A stretch of 44,566 nucleotides of DNA from a virus: the IMG/VR virus record IMGVR_UViG_3300035698_007784, positions 1 to 44,566 of that record; one strand, 5' to 3'. Below, piece after piece: positions 9,417 through 16,669 of this stretch (position 1 is its first letter; each line of letters begins with the position of its first letter). A program made the translations under genes and the position numbers. Under the pieces are notes generated by a model that saw only the letters and a program-made list of their open reading frames with translations, searched no databases and was not told the DNA's origin.

Positions 9417-9604
9417 TTCTTTGCTCCGTTCTTAGCAACCTTATGCCCAACACCAACTCCTAGAATGATAGCACCAATGCCTAGCAGGTAGTTTGCGGAC
9501 ACGTCATTAATCCATGCGTTTGCTACGGCGAACCCCACAGTAAGGGAGTAGATGCCGCCGATTGCTGTTTTTTTTCCGTTAAACCATATCCATAGCTTTT
9601 CCAT
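9413..9604 (-). CDS. 63-aa two-helix membrane protein (holin candidate)
   Basis: The start at 9604 is preferred over the longer frame because AAGGA lies at a proper distance before it. The product (MEKLWIWFNGKKTAIGGIYS..) has two membrane segments (AIGGIYSLTVGFAVANAWI and YLLGIGAIILGVGVGHKVA) and a basic C-terminus (AKNGAKK), the usual look of a small holin. It overlaps the downstream lipoprotein gene by ATGA. Confidence 0.6.
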   Translation of the reverse strand: MEKLWIWFNGKKTAIGGIYSLTVGFAVANAWINDVSANYLLGIGAIILGVGVGHKVAKNGAKK

Positions 9605-9677
9605 AGTCAGTTCCTTAAAGGACGCAGCAGGGGCACGGAGGAGAGTGTAACGCACCCCTGCTGCTGATGAAAGGGTA

Positions 9678-10280
9678 TTAGATCGGGAGCATTAAGCCGA
9701 CTCTGGCGAATGCACCCTCAAGGTTATTCACTTGCCCGCCAAGGTTCGTTGTGCCCAATTCCCATTGGTATCCTAATCCGCACACAATAGAGGGAGTTCC
9801 CACAGGAATGACAAGATTCGCACCGAGATGTCCAAGCCAGAAATTGCCGATATCCTTTGCTTCTGATTCGCTCCAATACTTAGTTGCTGTATTGTCGTCC
9901 ACGTCGATATCGGTTACGAATAGGTATTTAGCTCCAGCCTCTAATTCAATCTTGCACTTCTTAACAGGAATCTTGTAAATACCAGAGATGCCCAAAGGGA
10001 TTGCCCGTAGCGATCCGTTCGTGTTGTAGTATTTCCTGTACCATTTATACCTAGCCGATGCGTCGGTTACGCCCCAGTTGTACCGATAGTATCCAGTTCC
10101 TAACCCGATATCTATCTGGCTCGCTACCGGTATGCGGAGCTGGATATCCGTACCATATCCATCTGTCCATAAGGAGCCCTCATGTCCGTCGTAATACGTC
10201 CCCCCGACCAATAAATCCATTGCATTCGTTGACGAAATCATCGCCAACACAATCATCAATACTAACCATGTTCGTTTCAT
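9678..10280 (-). CDS. Outer-membrane beta-barrel-like protein encoded by the phage
   Basis: 200 aa. A signal peptide (MKRTWLVLMIVLAMISSTNA) is followed by alternating amphipathic strands (DIQLRIPVASQIDIGLGTGYYRYNW.., CKIELEAGAKYLFV.., WLGHLGANLVIPVGTPSIVCGLGYQWE) and a final strand FARVGLMLPI, with spacing typical of an eight-stranded OmpA/OmpW-like barrel. Known phage-encoded outer-membrane proteins (such as the Lom family) alter the host surface or receptor access. The gene sits between the lysis cluster and the NinG-containing block. AGAAAGGA precedes the ATG. Barrel assignment is from pattern only. Confidence 0.6.
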   Translation of the reverse strand: MKRTWLVLMIVLAMISSTNAMDLLVGGTYYDGHEGSLWTDGYGTDIQLRIPVASQIDIGLGTGYYRYNWGVTDASARYKWYRKYYNTNGSLRAIPLGISGIYKIPVKKCKIELEAGAKYLFVTDIDVDDNTATKYWSESEAKDIGNFWLGHLGANLVIPVGTPSIVCGLGYQWELGTTNLGGQVNNLEGAFARVGLMLPI

Positions 10281-10293
10281 TGTGCTTCCTTTC

Positions 10294-10575
10294 TTAAAGA
10301 ATACTCATTGTAACGGCTTTTTGTATATTGACTAGTTTATCATATTCTTCCGGTGGTATCTTCCTTTCTAATATAAATCCCCAAATTCTTGCGGTTAGAG
10401 CATCTGCGGCCACTTCGTCTAGGTCCTTCCCTTCTGCCTTTAGATGTGGCATCACGTCTCTTGGCTTGTGTGCCGCTTCAACAAAACCGGTCATTGGTAA
10501 CCTTCCCGTTGTTATTGTCCTTCTCTGTTGGCCGTCTGTGTAACTCTTGACTTTGTGGTCTTCGTTTATGCCCAT
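10294..10575 (-). CDS. Conserved-looking small protein, unknown function
   Basis: 93 aa from the ATG at 10575, chosen because AAAGGAG lies eight bases upstream and because the stop of the preceding gene overlaps it (TAATG). Hydrophilic with no motif I recognise; the C-terminal half is helical (IWGFILERKIPPEEYDKLVNIQ). Co-translated with the two genes upstream. Confidence 0.6.
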   Translation of the reverse strand: MGINEDHKVKSYTDGQQRRTITTGRLPMTGFVEAAHKPRDVMPHLKAEGKDLDEVAADALTARIWGFILERKIPPEEYDKLVNIQKAVTMSIL

Positions 10576-10820
10576 TAGTGTTCTCCTTTCATAACTTGAA
10601 ATTTTGATATGTCGTCTTCTTCTACAAAATATTGATACATTCGCCAAAAGGCTTTGCCCGCGTTAACACATAATTCTCCGTCTTTTTTTAATGGCCAAGG
10701 TCCATTATTCTCTTCAATAGAGAAGAACCATTCTTTTTTTGTTTCCGGGGACGTGTATCGGTATAGCTTGCGATTCGATACGCAAATGATGCCATTTGGT
10801 ATTCTATGGCATGGGCCCAT
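10575..10820 (-). CDS. Small protein, unknown function
   Basis: 81 aa, unrecognised, beta-rich N-terminus and helical C-terminus (GKAFWRMYQYFVEEDD). It begins inside the stop of the NinG-like gene (TAATG) and ends inside the next start, so its translation depends on its neighbours. Confidence 0.6.
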   Translation of the reverse strand: MGPCHRIPNGIICVSNRKLYRYTSPETKKEWFFSIEENNGPWPLKKDGELCVNAGKAFWRMYQYFVEEDDISKFQVMKGEH

Positions 10821-11230
10821 TAGAATACCTTCCCTTTCTCTAATTCTGTGTTTAATACTTTGAACTTCTCGATGGCTTCTACCATCATTTCTTTCGTGCC
10901 AAGCTGTTTGCTCAATAGGAACATCTCCTCAAGAATATCTGTCCCGTACTTGCTTACCATGTAATGTCCGTACCCTGCTGCATTGCCCTGGTTCCATTTA
11001 TTACATTGAATACATTGAAAGTGTACGTTTCTTTTGTCAACACACGCGGCATTGTAGTGGTTGCCCTTTGGCTGAAAGTGGCCTCCTTGCCCGTCCGTGA
11101 AATGCAGAGCCTTGTTACAAGAACAGCAGTACCCCCAACCATTATCATCAGTCTCATTCAGCCGTGCGTATCTCTGAATCAGTTCGCAGGCTTTCTTTGC
11201 GTAGGAGGTTTTGGTTTTCTTCTTCTTCAT
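10820..11230 (-). CDS. NinG-like recombination protein (Rap family)
   Basis: 136 aa. The core carries the NinG/Rap zinc pattern: GYCCSCNK, HFTDGQGGHF, then CVDKRNVHFQCIQCNKW and QGNAAGYGHYM. NinG of lambdoid phages is a structure-specific recombination nuclease acting on branched DNA. The protein is shorter than lambda NinG and lacks most of the N-terminal region. Shine-Dalgarno is weak, so it may be coupled to the preceding gene 13 bp upstream. It heads a three-gene overlapping set in the replication-recombination operon. Confidence 0.8.
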   Translation of the reverse strand: MKKKKTKTSYAKKACELIQRYARLNETDDNGWGYCCSCNKALHFTDGQGGHFQPKGNHYNAACVDKRNVHFQCIQCNKWNQGNAAGYGHYMVSKYGTDILEEMFLLSKQLGTKEMMVEAIEKFKVLNTELEKGKVF

Positions 11231-11243
11231 TTCAAATCCGTAT

Positions 11244-11453
11244 CTATTCGAGGGAAATTGGTCTTAGTTTGCCATTTGTAATCTTATCACCAGACATTCT
11301 GGAAAATTCCATTTCCATTGCAACGACTTTAGCCGCTGTTCTTATTTGTGCTCCCATCGCCTTTGCTTCATCTACTTTAATTTTTCCTTCTTTAAGCTGA
11401 CAATAAACGGATTCAGCACTTTGCATTAAATCTTTTGACGTTTTCCATTTCAT
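11244..11453 (-). CDS. Small helical protein, unknown
   Basis: 69 aa, entirely helical and charged (SAESVYCQLKEGKIKVDEAKAM..). Short helical proteins of this look are common in phage replication regions, but I do not recognise the family. ATGA overlap with the upstream gene. Confidence 0.6.
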   Translation of the reverse strand: MKWKTSKDLMQSAESVYCQLKEGKIKVDEAKAMGAQIRTAAKVVAMEMEFSRMSGDKITNGKLRPISLE

Positions 11454-11998
11454 GTTTTTCTCCTTGAGTTAATTGCAACCAAATATGCGGCCATAGTTCT
11501 AAAATTTTTACTTCTTCTATCCCAAGGATTCATCTTAAACCCAAGGGTCTTTGATATAAACTGATTGACAGTAATATTTCTTTTTTGTGATTCATCTCTA
11601 CATTCATAACTACAAAATAGTTTGCTTCTCCAGCTTTCAACTCCATTGTATTTTTCTCCAAATCTATTCTTTCTGTTGTACGCGATAGAATCTTGAATAG
11701 TTTCTCCGCATATTCGGCAGACATAGAAACAACACTTTGTACATAAAAAAGTAGATTTACATACCTGTAACGGATACTCAATAATTACATTTTTGTGAGA
11801 GTTGCATGGGGTTTTTTGTTTCTTTGTGTTTAGTTTTTTAAACACTGTAATCATTTTATCAAGAGAACCATATTGAGTGCTGTTTATTACTCGACCACGT
11901 TTATCTTGTGGAATCAGAGCAAATTGACCACCACAAAAGATGTGAAATGCTACGCGGTTATCTTCGCACCACTTTTGTAGTTCTTCTATATTCTTCAT
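11450..11998 (-). CDS. Zinc-binding protein with two cysteine clusters, unknown function
   Basis: 182 aa from the ATG at 11998, five bases after the previous stop (a longer frame overlaps that gene and has no better start). One cluster is CTKCCFYVCRICG (about residues 85-97); a second CxxxC (FCSYECRDE) lies about 37 residues later; a basic tail follows (RRSKNFRTM). The arrangement recalls treble-clef nucleases or zinc-ribbon DNA-binding proteins, without a visible HNH triad. Function not inferable. Confidence 0.6.
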   Translation of the reverse strand: MKNIEELQKWCEDNRVAFHIFCGGQFALIPQDKRGRVINSTQYGSLDKMITVFKKLNTKKQKTPCNSHKNVIIEYPLQVCKSTFLCTKCCFYVCRICGETIQDSIAYNRKNRFGEKYNGVESWRSKLFCSYECRDESQKRNITVNQFISKTLGFKMNPWDRRSKNFRTMAAYLVAINSRRKT

Positions 11999-12005
11999 TT
12001 CACAC

Positions 12006-12347
12006 TCAGGTAGTAAAAAACATATCAACATATTTTGCAACGCCATTCTGGAATTGCTTGAACGCTTCGTCGCCTTCTGTGTCATTGAAGCCATATCCAC
12101 AATTTGATCCCGCCGGTTCCGTGATACCTTCACATAGCTTTTCTTCTATACTAATGAACAAATCCTCAAGAAACTTTGCTTTTTCTCTGTCATGGATTAT
12201 TGCTGCTTCTCTTTCCTCCTTTTCTTTTCTATATGCTTCTAACGAAATGTCATAAAATTCCCAGTTATCCACTCCTCCGGCCTCAAGAGATTGCATCATT
12301 GATTCCGCATCGAGAAGGTTGTCCAATCTTTCTTCGCTAATCTCCAT
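12006..12347 (-). CDS. Acidic helical protein, unknown
   Basis: 113 aa, strongly acidic, mostly helical (a run of charged residues around YRKEKEEREAAIIHDREKAK). Preceded by a GAAGGGA leader. No family recognised; acidic phage early proteins sometimes act as DNA mimics or inhibitors, but nothing here shows that. Confidence 0.6.
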   Translation of the reverse strand: MEISEERLDNLLDAESMMQSLEAGGVDNWEFYDISLEAYRKEKEEREAAIIHDREKAKFLEDLFISIEEKLCEGITEPAGSNCGYGFNDTEGDEAFKQFQNGVAKYVDMFFTT

Positions 12348-12398
12348 TATATATTCCCTTCATCTATTTCACACTCAATGGGTATTCAGTTCCGTTCT

Positions 12399-12776
12399 TC
12401 ATGTTCTTCTCCGTGAGACAAGTAGCGTCAAATACCACTCAAACATTAACTCTTTAAATTGCTCAGAGTTGTCTGCAAGGATTCGCGGGTATTTTGGCTC
12501 AATGGCTTCAACCGCGATACGGTAAGCAGTGTCAAAGTCTTTTTCCTTTCGCAAGGCTATCTCAAATTTTATACGAAGGCGTCTCATAGCATTGTACTTG
12601 TCGTAAAAGTTCGGGTCCTTCGCTAACGCAATTTCTGCAATATCATCTCTGGAAGCTCCGATAGCTAGGGCCAATGCCTCATAATGCTTCATACCAGTTG
12701 CACGGTACGTCTTGAATAGAGATTTAAAGCAATCGACCTGTAAGCGGTCTCTTTTTGTTATTCCTGATTCTCCCAT
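12399..12776 (-). CDS. Helical protein beside the helicase, unknown (possible small DNA-binding protein)
   Basis: 125 aa from the ATG at 12776, chosen for the AAGGAG seven to twelve bases upstream. All-helical; a possible helix-turn-helix is HYEALALAIGASRDDIAEIAL (about residues 31-51), where the spacing of A, I-G and I residues fits. It lies five bases after the helicase gene, so it is probably co-translated with it. Role in replication is a guess from position. Confidence 0.55.
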   Translation of the reverse strand: MGESGITKRDRLQVDCFKSLFKTYRATGMKHYEALALAIGASRDDIAEIALAKDPNFYDKYNAMRRLRIKFEIALRKEKDFDTAYRIAVEAIEPKYPRILADNSEQFKELMFEWYLTLLVSRRRT

Positions 12777-12780
12777 GGGA

Positions 12781-13719
12781 TTACTCCTTAACAATCAAGC
12801 CTTTCTCATTCAGCATTAGACAGTCTTTGTCAAAAACAAACCCAATCCTCTTTCCCTGCCCCCTGCCGTTACGAACTTTCAGTAAGTGCATGACCCTGTC
12901 AATCTCAGATGAAGACCGACCGCAAGCCCCCATGAACGTCTCTTCTGAAGGCTCTATAGCTTCCAGCCATAGGACACAATCGGTATGTCTTTGGTACGCT
13001 GCCCCACCAGACAGGGAATCGAGAGACGGGATAGCGTTGTTCTTCGCTGGATGGGACACGATAATTATAGAGCAATCATACTTCCCTGCGATCCGCTTGG
13101 CCTGGTTCGCTAGCTTCTTGTCGTCAATCCAAGGCTTACCATTACCATCGGCTGAAGTAATAGGATCTACAATAATGATTCTCGCCTTCTGCTGGGCCTT
13201 CAGGAGCATCCATTCGACAACGGTGTCGTAGCTCACCCCATCCATTTCGTCGGTAGTTGTAATTAGGCTCCCAATCTCAAAGACCTTGTGATAGTTCTGC
13301 CCCATTGCAGAAGAGGATTCTCGGGGATTGGCTTCAATCCAATCAAAGTCTGTCATATTACTAACTTCGGATATCTGGGCAAGGACTCTCAGGGTATGTT
13401 CTTCTAGGGTTCCTTCCAGAGCCAGCATACGCGATTCTATGCCCTCTGCCTTCCAGTATTGCATACATTGCACCATCACAAAAGACTTGGATGCTCCGGG
13501 ACTACCAGCGAAGATTGTTACTTCACCAGGTTTCAGACTAGGGGCTAGTCTTGAGGTCTGAGCCCACGGCCAGTGAATTGATTTAAGTTCTCCTTTTTGA
13601 ATACGCTCAATCTTATTGGCTAGTGCCATCGCTGGGTTAAGAGCTGGTGATTCTAGTAGTTCCGCTTCTGGAACGCCCATATCAATGAGCTGTTTCTTTA
13701 GTTCTTCGGCTCCATTCAT
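12781..13719 (-). CDS. DnaB-type RecA-fold replicative helicase (C-terminal domain only)
   Basis: 312 aa. Walker A is GSPGASKS (residues 72-79), Walker B is ARIIIVDPIT (about 178-187), and a sensor-like strand CSIIIVSHPAK is followed by LSGGAAYQRHTDCVLWL and VRNGRGQGKRIGFVFD, the end-of-domain signature of DnaB/RecA-like phage helicases. The usual DnaB N-terminal domain is replaced by about 60 residues. It should unwind the fork as a ring with host polymerase, since no phage polymerase is present. It is four bases from the DHH gene upstream. A RadA/KaiC-like ATPase is the alternative. Confidence 0.8.
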   Translation of the reverse strand: MNGAEELKKQLIDMGVPEAELLESPALNPAMALANKIERIQKGELKSIHWPWAQTSRLAPSLKPGEVTIFAGSPGASKSFVMVQCMQYWKAEGIESRMLALEGTLEEHTLRVLAQISEVSNMTDFDWIEANPRESSSAMGQNYHKVFEIGSLITTTDEMDGVSYDTVVEWMLLKAQQKARIIIVDPITSADGNGKPWIDDKKLANQAKRIAGKYDCSIIIVSHPAKNNAIPSLDSLSGGAAYQRHTDCVLWLEAIEPSEETFMGACGRSSSEIDRVMHLLKVRNGRGQGKRIGFVFDKDCLMLNEKGLIVKE

Positions 13720-13722
13720 GCT

Positions 13723-14592
13723 TTATGATCCCTTCGTTTTTTTGACCACCTCGATTACTCCATCTTTAATAAACAACTGTTTGCACTGGAATCCACAGGC
13801 TCCTGGGTGGCCGCCACCTCCATACTTGACGGCAATTACGGAAGCGTCTATCCCCGTGTTGTTATAGAGCGTAACCGTCCATCCTTTGTCGTTGCAGTTG
13901 AAAGACAACATGAGGTCGTAGGTTTTTTGGTCGACTGAATCAAAATAGGTGGAGCTTCTCCCACTATTGTTTAAACAGATACAACGATAACCTTCGAACT
14001 TGGCATAGAAGCCATTGCTTTCCACGGCCTGTTTACGAGTAGCTTGCTGATATTTACGAATCAGCTTCCCGTTGTCCATCATTTTATGGATACTGCTTTC
14101 TGCGAACAACCACACTTCCCACAGTTGATTGCATGGGTGGGTGTCTTCTAGCTTCACACCGGCTTGTAAGTTCCGAGTGTCGTCGCCATACACGAAGGCC
14201 CATATATCATAGTCTCCAAGTAGTTCTACAATTTTGGGCAGTTCTTTTTTTGGGTAATAGTGTTCCCATGTCAAGACGCATCCAGCATCCCCCGTGTCCC
14301 TTATGCCATCAAGATACGAATCTTCGTATTGGTGTTTTTCGATGGCTGTTTTGTGGTGGTCTATCCACACCACGTCATCCGTTAGCGATAGAAGATACTT
14401 AAAGTCGCCTGGTTTCTGTAAGCTGAAATCAACTATAATCACATGTTCATCTTTAGCTACTCGCTCAAACGGGAATGGGCGGTCGTAATCCATCTCAATG
14501 AAATCAAGGTCAGTCATTTTTGAGCCGTAGTATCGCTTTACTATTGCGGCTGAACATTTTCCATCCATGTCGTTGTGATAAAAACACTTCAT
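13723..14592 (-). CDS. DHH-family phosphoesterase
   Basis: 289 aa. Motifs in order: HNDMDG (D8 and D10), HVIIVDFS (about 50-57), WIDHHKT (DHH, about 75-81), GDYD (about 125), and the DHHA1 glycine motif GGGGHPGACGF near the C-terminus. All manganese-binding positions appear intact. Relatives include RecJ exonuclease, nanoRNases and cyclic-dinucleotide phosphodiesterases; the protein is far shorter than RecJ and lacks its OB domain. Between helicase and initiator genes it may trim DNA ends or short oligonucleotides, but degradation of cyclic-nucleotide signals is an equally testable role. Confidence 0.85.
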   Translation of the reverse strand: MKCFYHNDMDGKCSAAIVKRYYGSKMTDLDFIEMDYDRPFPFERVAKDEHVIIVDFSLQKPGDFKYLLSLTDDVVWIDHHKTAIEKHQYEDSYLDGIRDTGDAGCVLTWEHYYPKKELPKIVELLGDYDIWAFVYGDDTRNLQAGVKLEDTHPCNQLWEVWLFAESSIHKMMDNGKLIRKYQQATRKQAVESNGFYAKFEGYRCICLNNSGRSSTYFDSVDQKTYDLMLSFNCNDKGWTVTLYNNTGIDASVIAVKYGGGGHPGACGFQCKQLFIKDGVIEVVKKTKGS

Positions 14593-14632
14593 GTTACTTG
14601 CCTTTCTATTGGTTTTTTTATCTTAGCTCCAT

Positions 14633-15010
14633 TCATAGTCCCAACAACTCCTTTGCATCGTCCTCAGTACATTCGTATTCGTCCATACAGCCATTCAACA
14701 AGGGAAAGTCCCTTATACAGAATCCATCACTTGAGAATCTAACGATCTGTAGGCTATGGTCCCCGGTCTTATGTCCTGGGCGGTGTTGCTTCATAAACAG
14801 ATGAATAGGCCATTTCATAGACCATTGATATTTTGGATTCGTTAAGACTTCGTGGTAGTTGTCGATAGCAATTAGAACCTCTTCTTTGCTGCCAAGGATT
14901 CTAAGAGCGTCCCTTATCGCGGTTGCCATAAAAGGCTTAATTGCTTTGTGCTTCCACCACTTACCATCCCTACTATTCCAGTAGTCAAATATGTCTTGGA
15001 TTTCGTTCAT
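14633..15010 (-). CDS. Replisome-organiser C-terminal-like protein (helicase loading candidate)
   Basis: 125 aa. The first 75 residues (IFDYWN.. at 7-12, then A-I-D-N-Y-H-E-V-L-..-PKYQWSMKWPIHLFMKQ) match my memory of the conserved C-terminal module of many phage replication-initiation proteins (DnaD-like or Phg_2220_C-like). Here it is a separate gene whose start overlaps the stop of a winged-helix gene, as if a two-domain initiator were split. It would recruit the helicase encoded two genes downstream. Confidence 0.5.
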   Translation of the reverse strand: MNEIQDIFDYWNSRDGKWWKHKAIKPFMATAIRDALRILGSKEEVLIAIDNYHEVLTNPKYQWSMKWPIHLFMKQHRPGHKTGDHSLQIVRFSSDGFCIRDFPLLNGCMDEYECTEDDAKELLGL

Positions 15011-15279
15011 TATATCACCTTATACGGACAACACATTGATTTCTTAATTGTACACTTTCTTCGCGGGGCCGTGTCTATAAATCCCTTTCGCTTTAAATCT
15101 GACAGCCTCTTGGCAACTTTAGGCTCTGGCCAATTCATCATGTAAGCAAGCTCTGAGGAGGTAAAGGATGGGTAAGTAATAAGAGCCCGTAACACACACC
15201 TACAATCATTAGCCTTATCGCCCTTCTCTGCTGCCAGGTAGGAGGTTATTGGATCGTTTCTGTGGCTTAGTGCTTCCAT
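15010..15279 (-). CDS. Winged-helix DNA-binding protein (N-terminal half of a split replication initiator?)
   Basis: 89 aa. The segment SELAYMMNWPEPKVAKRLSDL followed by KRKGFIDT forms a winged helix-turn-helix with its wing. The C-terminus is basic and cysteine-containing. It shares one base with the next start, so both chains are made together. Origin recognition or operon regulation are the two likely roles. Confidence 0.6.
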   Translation of the reverse strand: MEALSHRNDPITSYLAAEKGDKANDCRCVLRALITYPSFTSSELAYMMNWPEPKVAKRLSDLKRKGFIDTAPRRKCTIKKSMCCPYKVI

Positions 15280-15283
15280 GAGA

Positions 15284-15499
15284 CTAATCCTCTATACCAA
15301 CTTCGTCTACCTGCTCCTGTGTTAGCTCGACAACTTCAGCGGATATTTTACATCCAACTTCTGTATTATGCTTGCAGTATTGTTCGTCTAGTAAACTCTC
15401 AATTATATTTGATATCTCTTCCCATGTGTTTTTATCACTACATAATCTGAAATAATACGACGAATACTCACGGTAATTATCGACCTTTAGAAACTTCAT
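15284..15499 (-). CDS. Small acidic protein, unknown
   Basis: 71 aa, acidic, mixed alpha/beta, unrecognised. Strong TTTTGAAAGGGA leader. It lies just after a GC-rich stem-loop (15518-15558) that may attenuate the operon. Confidence 0.6.
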   Translation of the reverse strand: MKFLKVDNYREYSSYYFRLCSDKNTWEEISNIIESLLDEQYCKHNTEVGCKISAEVVELTQEQVDEVGIED

Positions 15500-15517
15500 C
15501 TTATCCCTTTCAAAACT

Positions 15518-15558
15518 CCCTCCCCGTCCAGCGTCTGCGAATCCGCTTTAGGGGAGGG
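15518..15558 (-). terminator. GC-rich stem-loop, possible attenuator
   Basis: CCCTCCCC (15518-15525) and GGGGAGGG (15551-15558) form a perfect 8-bp stem. Leftward it is followed by AGTTTTG, a short T run that also begins the next gene's leader. Weak for full termination; partial read-through would explain why helicase and DHH genes lie downstream. Confidence 0.45.
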
Positions 15559-15569
15559 GTCCACGGAGG

Positions 15570-16040
15570 TTACTTATTAAAATCAGGGTTTGGGTCGTGA
15601 ATGTCAATTCCCAAAGGCCCCAGAATCAAACGGAAACGCTCAAAGAAGTTGTTTGCCTGCTGGGTGTCCATCTTGCTAAGTGTAATCCTACGTCCGTCCT
15701 TGTCCACCGTAGGACACACCATGTACGCAAGCTCCAACAGGAAATCCTTTGTCAAACCAACTCCCTTGGGCATCCCCTTATCTAACAGATAGGCTAACAG
15801 ACTAGAAACGTCAATCCCCTGGTCATTCGACTGGGCTATCACGCCCTCTAGCATGTTCCCAAAGATATTCCCCAGTTGCTTCTTTGTCTTTCTGGGGAAC
15901 TGCTGGACGACTTCTATCCTTACCAGTTGTCCAGGCTTCAAAGAATCGAGATAGTCTTTCGCAAGCAACTGGGAATTTTCGGCATAGTTGAATCCACCGT
16001 CGTCTGTGCTGCTCCCTGTCGCTATCCCGTAGGCTTTCAT
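15570..16040 (-). CDS. Phage protein of the recombination/replication block, unknown
   Basis: 156 aa. The middle reads KTKKQLGNIFGNML (about 53-66), then TKDFLLELAYMVCPTVDKDGRRITLSK, and ends DIHDPNPDFNK. The layout (a K-x-Q-L-G motif, an internal basic beta hairpin, a C-terminal helix) resembles NinB-like or related DNA-annealing accessory proteins of other phages, but I cannot assign it. CAGGAGA precedes the ATG. Directly follows the SSB-like gene. Confidence 0.55.
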   Translation of the reverse strand: MKAYGIATGSSTDDGGFNYAENSQLLAKDYLDSLKPGQLVRIEVVQQFPRKTKKQLGNIFGNMLEGVIAQSNDQGIDVSSLLAYLLDKGMPKGVGLTKDFLLELAYMVCPTVDKDGRRITLSKMDTQQANNFFERFRLILGPLGIDIHDPNPDFNK

Positions 16041-16074
16041 TATTCTTCTCCTGAAGTTCTTTTAGCGTTGGCAT

Positions 16075-16503
16075 CTAGAAAGGGATGTCACTATCTAGCG
16101 GTGTCATTGGGACCGCGTCAAGGCCCGCCGCAATCTCTTCTGGGGTCATCTCTGCTACCGGAGGGATGGTTGCGGGTACGGGTAGGGCTACTGCGGCCCC
16201 TGGAACTATAGGTCGTACCCGAACCGTCTGCATTTGCTTCCCAGCGTAGTCCACCCATGCTGTCACCAAAAGGATTTTCTTGCCAATCCATACATCTGTT
16301 TCTTCCCCGTACAGGGTTGTTATCATATTGGCGTTCGTCTTGTTTAGTACCAGCCCCTTTTTCTTTCCAATGAAACTCAGGACAGGGCGGGTGTCGTCGT
16401 TAAAGTCTGCCATCGTAATGCCTGACATGATGACTTCCACCTCTTCCCCTTGGAGGTCGGTGTACTTGATGTACTTTGAGGGGTACGCGCTGTTAATGTC
16501 CAT
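16075..16503 (-). CDS. SSB-like protein with acidic SSB-type C-terminal tip
   Basis: 142 aa. Residues 1-100 look like a beta-barrel (YIKYTDLQGEEVEVIMSGIT.., KGLVLNKTNANMITTLYGEETDVWIGKKILLVT) of a phage family I have seen without assigned function. A proline/alanine linker follows, and the last residues are LDSDIPF, nearly identical to the DDDIPF tip by which bacterial SSB recruits partners. With a RecB-like nuclease just upstream and a helicase downstream, single-strand binding is likely. AAGGAG precedes the start inside the previous gene's end. Confidence 0.65.
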   Translation of the reverse strand: MDINSAYPSKYIKYTDLQGEEVEVIMSGITMADFNDDTRPVLSFIGKKKGLVLNKTNANMITTLYGEETDVWIGKKILLVTAWVDYAGKQMQTVRVRPIVPGAAVALPVPATIPPVAEMTPEEIAAGLDAVPMTPLDSDIPF

Positions 16504-16507
16504 TTTG

Positions 16508-16669
16508 CTACTCCTTGAATAAGTGGTTATTGATTTCAGCCGATTGCTGTAACGTCCGTTCTTGGTGTCCTAATTCATAAATGCTTTTCAATAAGGACTT
16601 TAACTGTTCTGGGGTATGCAGTGTTTCACGTGAAACATCCAGCTTTTCCCATATCTTTTTGAAGGTCAT
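16508..16669 (-). CDS. 53-aa protein whose coding sequence contains a parS site
   Basis: The ATG at 16669 overlaps the TGA of the nuclease gene (ATGA); the frame ends at TAG 16508-16510, four bases before the SSB-like start. The product is helical and charged (MTFKKIWEKLDVSRETLHTP..). The residues VSRET come from the palindrome at 16622-16637. Tight coupling on both sides supports a real gene; it also carries the Shine-Dalgarno for the SSB-like gene in its last codons. Confidence 0.65.
   Translation of the reverse strand: MTFKKIWEKLDVSRETLHTPEQLKSLLKSIYELGHQERTLQQSAEINNHLFKE
16622..16637. promoter_or_regulatory. parS: Perfect parS (ParB/Spo0J-binding) palindrome
   Basis: TGTTTCACGTGAAACA, a 16-bp perfect palindrome equal to the widely conserved bacterial chromosomal parS consensus (TGTTNCACGTGAAACA). 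It lies inside the 53-aa gene. No parA or parB gene is visible in the window, so host ParB would be the binding protein. A chance exact match to a fixed 16-mer in 44.6 kb is of order one in a hundred thousand. Confidence 0.85.

Noticed and set aside
12266-12275. DnaA-box-like TTATCCACT
   Set aside because: One mismatch, single copy, inside a coding sequence.
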